A DNA stretch of 10,896 bases from JBCDBD01 sp039184335 (GTDB taxonomy: Bacteria; Bacteroidota; Bacteroidia; Flavobacteriales; Flavobacteriaceae), in NCBI GenBank assembly GCA_039184335.1, contig JBCDBD010000072.1:1-10896 (forward strand). The letters are read 5' to 3'. The notes beneath the pieces are model-generated. The model was not told the DNA's origin and searched no databases. It saw nothing but the letters and a program-made list of their open reading frames with translations. A program made the position numbers and the translations under genes. Below, piece after piece: positions 5,847 through 10,896 of the stretch (position 1 is the first letter of the stretch; each line of letters begins with the position of its first letter).

Positions 5847-7033
5847 ATGATACTGAAAAAAATTTTAGCGCTATCACTCGTTGGATTGACTGTATTGGCT
5901 TGTAATTCCCAGAAAAAGAAAACATCAAGGTACAGGCAGACAAACCATTTGACCGAAGGGAAAGAGCACATTTAAAAGAAGTATTTGTTGGGATCAAAAC
6001 TTCAGAAGGTATTGAAAAAGACCTATTTCCCATCACTTCAACTGGAATTTCGACACTACCAATAAAATTAGCTGGTGAAAATTTCCTGAAAACCCTGACC
6101 AAAGAACAATTCGCAAAAGCCCAATTTGATATTCAAGACGAGGAGTGGCGAAAATGGTGCAATGTTGACAATGGGATTTATACACGTCAAGGAATAAATC
6201 TTAAAGAAATGAATTTCGAACAGCGAAAATCGGCCTTTGGGTTAATGCAACATTCATTAAGTGCCAAAGGATTACAGCTGAGCAAGAATATTATGAAAAC
6301 CGACCAAACGCTTCGTGAATTAAACAATGACAATCCTATATTTGACGAAGATTTATATTTCTTTTCCATCATGGGAACGCCTTCTGTTACTGAGCCTTGG
6401 GGTTGGCAAATCGATGGACACCATTTGGTGATAAATTATTTCATACTTGGCGACCAAGTGGTCATGACACCAACATTTATGGGAGGAGAGCCCGTTATTA
6501 CAACTTCTGGAAAATATAAAGGCAATACTATTTTTCAAGATGAGCAAAATATTGGACTGAAGTTTATGCAGTCACTTTCTCTCGAACAACAACAGGAAGC
6601 GACCATATACAACGAAAAAAAAAGAAACAACATTCAAGCAGAGGCATTTTCAGACAATAATACAGTTGACTTTGAGGGCTTAGCGGTAAGTAAGATGTCA
6701 CAAAGCCAACAAAAGCAATTGATAAACCTGGCCTATCAATACATCTCAAATATGAGGGAGGGACACGCCAAAGTGAAAATGACTGACATAGCGAAACATA
6801 TTGATAAAACATATTTTGCCTGGATTGGAAAAACAGAGGAAAATGCCGTGTTCTACTATAGAATTCATAGCCCAGTTGTTCTTATCGAGTTTGACCATCA
6901 ATCGCCTGTCGGGCTTAGAGGAAATGGAAGACAGCCAACAAGGAACCATATACACACTACAGTCAGGACACCAAACGGAAATGATTATGGCAAAGACTAT
7001 TTAAGACAGCATTTGAAGAAACACCACCACTAA
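5847..7033 (+). pseudogene. DUF3500 lipoprotein, frameshifted after the signal peptide
   Basis: The ATG at 5847 opens a lipoprotein signal peptide (MILKKILALSLVGLTVLAC, lipobox Cys19). That frame stops at 5973-5975 after 42 residues. The rest of the protein is in another frame, open from 5906 to 7033, without a start before 6209. Adding one A to the A5 tract at 5913-5917 joins both into a 395-residue DUF3500 protein, a secreted family of unknown function. Family features are FLKTLTKEQFAKAQFDI, WRKWCNVDNGIYTRQGINL, FFSIMGTPSVTEPWGWQIDG (from about 6359), GHHLVINY, the IEFDHQ segment and the C-terminal NHIHTTVRTPNGNDYGKDYL. The GHH and NHIH histidines may bind metal (inference). The intact 3' part suggests a recent mutation or a sequencing error. 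An annotation starting at 6209 (274 residues) would miss a third of the protein. Confidence 0.85.
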
Positions 7034-7132
7034 AAGTGGTATAGGCATACATATTTACCCAATCGCGCGAACAACTATTTTCAGGCATTCGGCTTTCCCG
7101 TGCAAGATTACCTTGAAAGGCCAATGAATCCC

Positions 7133-7666
7133 TTAACGCTGACCGGGTCGAAATACTTTCATCACCTCTGGATTTGATTCCAGATAAGGCCCTCCAATGA
7201 GATCAATACAGTATGGGATGGCTGGAAATACAGCCTCCAGACATTCACGAATCGATTTTGGTTTGCCCGGTAGATTGACAATCAATGTACTGCCTCGAAT
7301 CCCTGCGGTTTGACGTGAAAGAATGGCAGTGGGTACGTATTGTAGGCTCACCTGTCTCATCTGCTCGCCAAATCCGGGAAGCAGTTTTTCACAAACGGCT
7401 ATGGTAGCCTCAGGGGTTACATCACGCACGGCAGGTCCCGTTCCACCTGTTGTCACGATTAGACTACAGGCCCTATCGTCAGCCATGGCAATCAGTTCTT
7501 TTTCTAGCTGATCCTGTTCATCGGGAATAATGGTATACTCGCCTTCCCAAGGACTGGACAGCCATAACCCCAGCAGCCGTTTGACCTCTTGGCCGGGCAA
7601 ATCTTCATATTCGCCGCGACTTGCCCGGTCTGATACATTGATAATACCAATTCTTATTTTTTGCAT
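7133..7666 (-). CDS. mogA: molybdopterin adenylyltransferase MogA
   Basis: This 177-residue enzyme activates molybdopterin by adenylation (MPT + ATP to MPT-AMP) before MoeA inserts molybdate, the last stage of molybdenum cofactor synthesis in the cytoplasm. The whole chain follows E. coli MogA closely from memory: RIGIINVSDRASRGEYED at the N-terminus, IPDE with D49, the nucleotide loop TTGGTGPA (72-79), RDVTPEA with D82, then PGFGEQMRQVSLQYVPTAILSRQ and NLPGKPKSIRECLE. D49 and D82 fall at the same numbers as the functionally important Asp residues of the E. coli protein. It is distinguished from MoaB by the long FGEQMRQ/PTAILSRQ region. No other molybdenum cofactor gene is in the window. It follows the COG0523 gene on the same strand after 148 bp, so cotranscription is possible but not shown. 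Confidence 0.95.
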   Translation of the reverse strand: MQKIRIGIINVSDRASRGEYEDLPGQEVKRLLGLWLSSPWEGEYTIIPDEQDQLEKELIAMADDRACSLIVTTGGTGPAVRDVTPEATIAVCEKLLPGFGEQMRQVSLQYVPTAILSRQTAGIRGSTLIVNLPGKPKSIRECLEAVFPAIPYCIDLIGGPYLESNPEVMKVFRPGQR

Positions 7667-7683
7667 GTATCGGTAACTTTAGC

Positions 7684-7696
7684 GTGCGATACGCAC
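7684..7696. promoter_or_regulatory. short palindrome upstream of mogA
   Basis: GTGCG and CGCAC flank the centre ATA, 18 bases before the mogA ATG at 7666. It may be an operator, or a hairpin in the leader of mogA mRNA. It differs from the TGCAAC-type operators of the Zur-like gene. A chance occurrence is possible given five-base arms. Confidence 0.25.
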
Positions 7697-7814
7697 TAAT
7701 GTTTAAGTCCTCTAAAATAATGGAAATATGAAATTATGGTATTTTTCAACCAAGCCTTCCATACACAAAAGATTTCTTTCGAATGAGGTTCTCGATACAA
7801 GTGGGTGTTGACCT

Positions 7815-9038
7815 TCACTCTAGGCCATATGCCCTATGCACTGGCCATTCATCAAGATAGCCCTCTAACCACTCTTGCGATGCAAGTTCTTGGTCCGTGG
7901 CCAAACAAATATCGAGATCAGCACGTATAACTGCTTCGTCCATATCTTGGCCAATAAAGACGATTTCATTTTTTCGGTCCCCAAATGTCTTGTCCCATAC
8001 AGATTCAATCTGTTCTTGATACTCCAAAAACGCCAAATATTGTGTACGTTTTTGATATGGCATACTGCTCCACCAAACCCCTGCTCCTTCCGTTCGCAAT
8101 GCTTTCCCGGCTTGACCCCAAATCAAAGCCTGTTCAGGGCGTGAAGCAATCCAAAACAATCCCTTGCTCCTTATGATGGAACTGGGGAACCTATGCTGTA
8201 TATAGTCTAAAAAACGTTCAGGGTCAAAGGGTTTTCTGCTTCGATACACAAAAGAACCTATACCATATTCCTCGGTTTCGGGCGTATGCCCATCTTTGTT
8301 GAGTTCTTCGATCCAACTTGCATTTTGTTCCGCCTCTTCAAAATCGAAAAGCCCCGTATTGAGTACTTCTTCAGTATTGACTTTACCAAAATGGGATGTT
8401 ATAATACGGGCAGAAGGATTCAGTTTGGCAATGGTAGCCTGCAACACCCCTAAATGGTCTTCTGAGACCAGGTCTGTTTTGTTAAGAACGATGACATTGG
8501 CGAACTCAATCTGATCCGTGAGTAAATTTACTATGGTACGATAGTCACCCTCTATATCTGTAAGGTCTCTATCCATTAAAGTCTCCGGGCTACCAAAATC
8601 CTTGAAAAAATTGAAGGCATCTACCACAGTGACCATGGTATCCACATAACTAAAGCGAGAAAGGTCGATCTTGTTCTCCTCATCGACAAAGGAAAAGGTC
8701 TGGGCGACCGGTACAGGCTCGCTGATGCCCGTACTTTCAATGAGCAGATAGTCAAACCGGTTTTCATTGGCCAAACGCTCAACCTCTACCATCAGGTCTT
8801 CTCTAAGGGTGCAGCAGATACAGCCATTGCTCATTTCTACCAGTTTTTCCTCTGTTCTGGAAAGGGTATTTTCGTTCTTTACCAATTCCGCGTCCACATT
8901 GACCTCGCTCATATCGTTCACGATCACAGCTACTTTCAAACCCGCTTTGTTGTGCAGCACATGGTTGAGCAGGGTGGTCTTGCCTGCACCGAGAAACCCG
9001 CTTAAAACCGTTACGGGAAGTTTTTTTTCCATTTTCAT
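7815..9038 (-). CDS. COG0523 (CobW/P47K) GTPase, putative zinc metallochaperone
   Basis: A 407-residue G3E-family GTPase. Members deliver metal ions to client proteins using GTP, and many are made only in zinc starvation. Visible motifs are Walker A GFLGAGKT (14-21), the metal-binding CxCC motif GCICC (C73, C75, C76), ESTGISEP (101-108) and the G4 motif NKTD (186-189). The CobW C-terminal domain covers about 258-385 (YGIGSFVYRSRKPFDPERF onward). The His-rich stretch found in some relatives is missing. Size and sequence type suit the YciC/ZigA-like subgroup rather than cobalamin CobW. It follows the DUF1826 gene on the same strand after 122 bp and likely belongs to the merC operon. That spacer has a weak hairpin (9115-9130) but no Zur-like palindrome. 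M1 at 9038 and M3 at 9032 are both possible starts. Confidence 0.93.
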   Translation of the reverse strand: MKMEKKLPVTVLSGFLGAGKTTLLNHVLHNKAGLKVAVIVNDMSEVNVDAELVKNENTLSRTEEKLVEMSNGCICCTLREDLMVEVERLANENRFDYLLIESTGISEPVPVAQTFSFVDEENKIDLSRFSYVDTMVTVVDAFNFFKDFGSPETLMDRDLTDIEGDYRTIVNLLTDQIEFANVIVLNKTDLVSEDHLGVLQATIAKLNPSARIITSHFGKVNTEEVLNTGLFDFEEAEQNASWIEELNKDGHTPETEEYGIGSFVYRSRKPFDPERFLDYIQHRFPSSIIRSKGLFWIASRPEQALIWGQAGKALRTEGAGVWWSSMPYQKRTQYLAFLEYQEQIESVWDKTFGDRKNEIVFIGQDMDEAVIRADLDICLATDQELASQEWLEGYLDEWPVHRAYGLE

Positions 9039-9160
9039 ACGTTCTAGATTATTTGAAAAAATACGGTTCGAATGCTACACATATTCGCGGTACAAGTTTG
9101 GTGACAATTGGCACTTACCATTTAGGGTAACCTCTGAATATGTTGGTTCAAGTTGATTCA

Positions 9161-9853
9161 TTAGGTTGATTTTACGGTCATACGAATACCGTTCCTCTTC
9201 TTTTGGGGTCTAGTAGAAAGATGTAAGGGTTCATTGGTATCGATGGTAAGCAAGAGGCGCTCCCCACTATTTTTTTGAATATTGGGGCTTCGGTGCAAAA
9301 TGGGAGTAGCATCTGGATATAATGCGCCCTTTAAAATAACTACATCACCGGTATCAACTTGTTGAACAAAACTTTCGTCAAGTAAAATGTTCTGATTGCC
9401 TTTTCCGTTCTGGTAGGCCTTTCTGTCCACAGCATGTTCGGGCAGCCATAGCGTACCTGGACCGTAATAGGTACAGAGCATTCTGAGTTGGTTGTTATCT
9501 GCGTGGAACCTGGGGCACATGGTGGTGCCCACCCTGGCCAATACAACCCGAAAAGTGTATACTTTGGCCACTTGTTCAAATAGTCCCAAAAGATGTAAAA
9601 TATCCTCCATTAGGTCTACATGCCCAGGAAGTACTTTGGCAAAATGGTTGCCTAAAGAAAGGGTGATTTCTTCCACTGTACCAATTGCCCGAAACTCCAT
9701 AGCCCTTTGGGCGGCTTTAGCCAATCCCTTCTTCATTGGTGCCGTCCCACGTTGGTAGATGGCAATATTTTTGGTGTTCAGATGAATGTCTTCCAATATT
9801 CTTGTATCGTTGTCAATTGCAGCATTATCATCCAAAATGTCTGTGGGTATCAT
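9161..9853 (-). CDS. DUF1826 domain-containing protein
   Basis: A 230-residue soluble protein without signal peptide or membrane segments, of the DUF1826 family, whose function is unknown. The family core is clear: FRVVLARVGTTMCPRFHADN (101-120), RMLCTYYGPGTLWLP (124-138), DTGDVVILKG (167-176), ILHRSP (185-190) and ERLLLTID (198-205). H117-x-D119, H187 and R199 are spaced like the iron and 2-oxoglutarate ligands of a double-stranded beta-helix oxygenase. C113 and C127 might also take part in metal binding. From recollection, DUF1826 genes recur beside COG0523 genes and MerC-like proteins under zinc-responsive regulation. Here the start codon lies only 4 bases after the merC stop, so the two are surely cotranscribed. 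The DUF1826 call is confident; its biochemical role is not known. Confidence 0.85.
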   Translation of the reverse strand: MIPTDILDDNAAIDNDTRILEDIHLNTKNIAIYQRGTAPMKKGLAKAAQRAMEFRAIGTVEEITLSLGNHFAKVLPGHVDLMEDILHLLGLFEQVAKVYTFRVVLARVGTTMCPRFHADNNQLRMLCTYYGPGTLWLPEHAVDRKAYQNGKGNQNILLDESFVQQVDTGDVVILKGALYPDATPILHRSPNIQKNSGERLLLTIDTNEPLHLSTRPQKKRNGIRMTVKST

Positions 9854-9857
9854 CTAT

Positions 9858-10283
9858 CTACGTTTTAGCTGCCACATCCATCTTTGATCTTTTACAATAG
9901 CGGTGGTTGTACACATGGGCCACAACTAGGGTAATGGAACCGATATACATGAACCACTTACCATGGATAAATTGAAAGGCCTCGGATAAAAGTCCGATTG
10001 CAAAACTGCCCCATGCCGCCCACAACACCCACTTGATTCCTTTATGAACCGTATGTCGTGCAGAGTACCAAACCGCGGCCAGACTGAAGATCAAAAAAAG
10101 GTAATCCAACAACGCCCAAAATCCGGTTTCATGACTTTGTTGACCAACGGTACTTTCCAAAACTGGTCTAGCGGCAAAAAACAAGGGAGTGAGGGCACAA
10201 TGGAAAGCGCAAAGGCCGCTAGTGGCCGCTCCAAGCAAGTCTGAATAGCTTAATTTTTCCATTGGGCGCAAACCGTGTATCAT
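9858..10283 (-). CDS. MerC-like membrane protein
   Basis: A small inner-membrane protein of 141 residues (134 if M8 at 10262 is the start). MerC proteins are metal-binding, four-helix membrane proteins first known from mercury resistance; homologues outside mer operons are thought to carry other ions. The signature CAFHCALTP, with C25, H28 and C29, sits in the first helix. Further hydrophobic segments lie at about 55-75, 84-103 and 110-126. H123, H127 and C130 near the C-terminus could bind metal. M8 starts the family-typical MEKLSYSDLLGAATSG. No merA, merT or merP is nearby; the neighbours are zinc-type genes, so zinc or another divalent ion is a more likely cargo than mercury (inference). 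It is first in the operon, just behind the promoter with the Zur-like operators. Confidence 0.88.
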   Translation of the reverse strand: MIHGLRPMEKLSYSDLLGAATSGLCAFHCALTPLFFAARPVLESTVGQQSHETGFWALLDYLFLIFSLAAVWYSARHTVHKGIKWVLWAAWGSFAIGLLSEAFQFIHGKWFMYIGSITLVVAHVYNHRYCKRSKMDVAAKT

Positions 10284-10302
10284 GTACTTTTACCGTCTTA
10301 AA

Positions 10303-10317
10303 TGCAACTGAGTCGCA
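10303..10317. promoter_or_regulatory. operator 1 (imperfect Zur-like palindrome)
   Basis: TGCAACT-G-AGTCGCA has six of seven base pairs symmetric around 10310 and is the same core as operator 2, except for one T-to-C change and the centre. It covers the -7 element and the probable start point of the merC promoter. The centres of the two operators are 38 bp apart. Confidence 0.65.
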
Positions 10318-10345
10318 AAAATAAACAAACAATTTGTTATTGCAA
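10316..10345 (-). promoter_or_regulatory. promoter of the merC-DUF1826-COG0523 operon
   Basis: On the minus strand, TTG (10345-10343), a 19-base spacer and TATTTTTG (10323-10316) match the Bacteroidota promoter pattern TTG-N19-21-TAnnTTTG at every fixed position. Transcription would start near 10309, leaving a leader of about 25 bases to the first merC ATG. The -7 element overlaps operator 1, and the -33 TTG lies inside operator 2. Confidence 0.65.
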
Positions 10346-10364
10346 CTTAGTTGCAATAAATTTA
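10334..10364 (+). promoter_or_regulatory. promoter of the Fur/Zur-family gene
   Basis: TTG (10334-10336), 20 bases, then TAAATTTA (10357-10364), which fits TAnnTTTG at all but the last position. The spacer is filled almost exactly by the 23-bp operator 2. Since the ATG is at 10369, the transcript would have almost no leader, which makes this assignment less sure than the merC promoter. Confidence 0.45.
10337..10359. promoter_or_regulatory. operator 2 (perfect 23-bp Zur/Fur-type palindrome)
   Basis: The arm TTATTGCAACT (10337-10347) and its exact reverse complement (10349-10359) flank a single central T. A 23-bp palindrome with an odd centre is the usual form of Fur/Zur operators. Its place directly before a Fur-family gene, and between the -33 and -7 elements, points to autorepression. 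The perfect symmetry over 11 bp arms is very unlikely by chance. Confidence 0.85.
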
Positions 10365-10368
10365 CGGC

Positions 10369-10755
10369 ATGGGCATAATCAGAAAAACCAAGTCTGTTAA
10401 GGCGTTGCTCAACGAATTTGGGCAGCAAAAAACAGCCCTCTCCACATTGGAACTGGTGGAACGGCTTCATCACCAAATGAACAAATCTACGGTTTACCGT
10501 ATTCTTGAACGGTTGGAGGATAACAGTATCTTGCATTCGTTCACGGGACAGGATGGTCTCACTTGGTATGCATTGAACCATAACAATGGTTGTTCGCAGC
10601 CGCATCACTTAAATACCCATCCCCATTTTCAATGTCGAGATTGTGGCAAGACGGAATGTCTATCTGTTAGTATTCCCATTCCAGAAGTTGCAGAACATAG
10701 CATTGAATCTGTTTCTTTCTTGTTGGTAGGAAAATGTGCAGATTGTGTTTCTTAA
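10369..10755 (+). CDS. Fur-family transcriptional regulator, probably Zur-like
   Basis: A 128-residue metal-dependent repressor. The N-terminal winged helix covers about 1-70, with the recognition helix NKSTVYRILERLEDN (38-52) carrying the family hallmark TVYR. The dimerisation domain has HPHFQCRDC (H84, H86, C89, C92) and C-terminal GKCADC (C123, C126). The two CxxC pairs form the structural zinc site. C75, H79, H80, H84 and H86 may supply the sensing site. Zur, rather than Fur or PerR, is inferred from divergence from the COG0523/DUF1826/MerC operon and from the TGCAAC-type palindrome. It is slightly shorter than typical Fur proteins (about 130-150) but complete. The ATG at 10369 is the only reasonable start, as the next Met (37) would remove part of the helix-turn-helix. 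Confidence 0.92.
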   Translation: MGIIRKTKSVKALLNEFGQQKTALSTLELVERLHHQMNKSTVYRILERLEDNSILHSFTGQDGLTWYALNHNNGCSQPHHLNTHPHFQCRDCGKTECLSVSIPIPEVAEHSIESVSFLLVGKCADCVS

Positions 10756-10896
10756 CATTGAGGTGATTTAAACTTTTTTTGGATCGAAAGTTAGGGTTGC
10801 AGAGATTTGTGTTGCGAAACATAAGTCAAACCCAAACAACCCTTTATGTACTTTGTACTTGATAAAGATATGATAGAAAAAGAGATTGTGGCCTAT
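10756..10896 (+). mobile_element. possible left end of another insertion sequence (partial)
   Basis: Directly after the regulator's stop codon the sequence changes to GAGGTGATTTAAACTTTTTT (10761-10780) and then leads into a coding start at 10846. The layout (terminal sequence, about 85 bases, transposase start) suits an IS5-like element that runs off the window. No inverted-repeat partner is visible, so the boundary is a guess. Confidence 0.35.
10846..10896 (+). CDS. N-terminal fragment of a putative transposase (IS5-like)
   Basis: The frame opens with ATG at 10846 and stays open to the last base, giving 17 residues, MYFVLDKDMIEKEIVAY. From memory, a start such as YFVLDKD.IEK.I is typical of Bacteroidota IS5-family transposases, but 17 residues cannot prove the family. 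No Shine-Dalgarno sequence precedes it. It could also be an unrelated gene on the same strand as the regulator. Confidence 0.4.
   Translation, partial: MYFVLDKDMIEKEIVAY

Noticed and set aside
6209..7033. A complete 274-residue cytoplasmic DUF3500 protein starting at 6209
   Set aside because: Family-like sequence continues upstream in the same frame to about 5913 and joins a lipoprotein signal peptide across one base; the Met at 6209 is internal.
7026..7040. Hairpin over the DUF3500 stop codon (ACCACT with AGTGGT) as terminator
   Set aside because: The loop is only three bases and no T-run follows.
7815..9038. A cobalamin biosynthesis CobW gene
   Set aside because: No cobalamin gene is nearby, and the DUF1826/Zur-like context suits the zinc-related COG0523 subgroups better.
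8767..9156. A 129-codon plus-strand frame over the start of the COG0523 gene
   Set aside because: It is antisense to the Walker A and CxCC region of a well-supported GTPase and shows no domain or plausible start region.
9858..10283. A mercury-resistance operon
   Set aside because: Only a MerC-like gene is present, with no MerA, MerT, MerP or MerR; the neighbours and operator type point to zinc-type regulation.
10219..10608. A 129-codon minus-strand frame over the Fur-family gene
   Set aside because: It crosses the operator region and merC start, is antisense to the TVYR helix coding sequence, and has no recognisable protein features.

Overview
The window looks like chromosomal DNA of a marine-type Flavobacteriaceae (Bacteroidota). 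This rests on the protein families (a CTnDOT-like tyrosine recombinase, a DUF4372-type IS4 transposase end), the AT-rich intergenic DNA, and promoters of the Bacteroidota type (TTG, 19-20 bases, TAnnTTTG) in the one regulatory region where both elements can be placed well. No database search was possible, so genus-level placement is not attempted.

The left third (1-4333) is accessory DNA. It opens with the 3' end of an IS4-family transposase. This runs directly into a tyrosine recombinase (integrase) gene that has lost its N-terminal arm-binding part, as if the IS had inserted into it. Next come four or five tandem 24-bp AT-rich direct repeats. A large Fic protein follows, with an AbiEi-like N-terminal half and a canonical Fic active site. 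A complete, GC-richer IS3-family element lies downstream in the opposite orientation, with an orfA/orfB pair joined by a likely -1 frameshift at T TTT TTA.

The middle (4334-7033) holds a 358-bp gene-free spacer with a strong hairpin terminator and a membrane fatty-acid hydroxylase/sterol desaturase on the minus strand. A second spacer of about 400 bp precedes a DUF3500 lipoprotein gene, whose signal peptide and body are in different frames. One missing A in an A5 tract explains this, so the gene is a pseudogene, a sequencing error, or (less likely) recoded.

The right third (7133-10755) appears to be a metal-homeostasis region. mogA (molybdopterin adenylyltransferase) is followed, reading towards its promoter, by a COG0523 GTPase metallochaperone, a DUF1826 protein and a MerC-like membrane protein, all on the minus strand. 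A short Fur/Zur-family regulator is divergent from them. The 85 bp between merC and the regulator carry a perfect 23-bp palindrome and a degraded second copy. These overlap two divergent promoters, a textbook arrangement for a Zur-type repressor controlling itself and a zinc-limitation operon. The window ends in what looks like the first 17 codons of another transposase.

The most interesting points are: (i) the merC-DUF1826-COG0523 operon with interleaved operators, in which DUF1826 shows a possible HxD...H...R metal/2-oxoglutarate signature; (ii) the AbiEi-Fic fusion preceded by iterated repeats that its own DNA-binding domain might recognise; (iii) the frame-broken DUF3500 lipoprotein.
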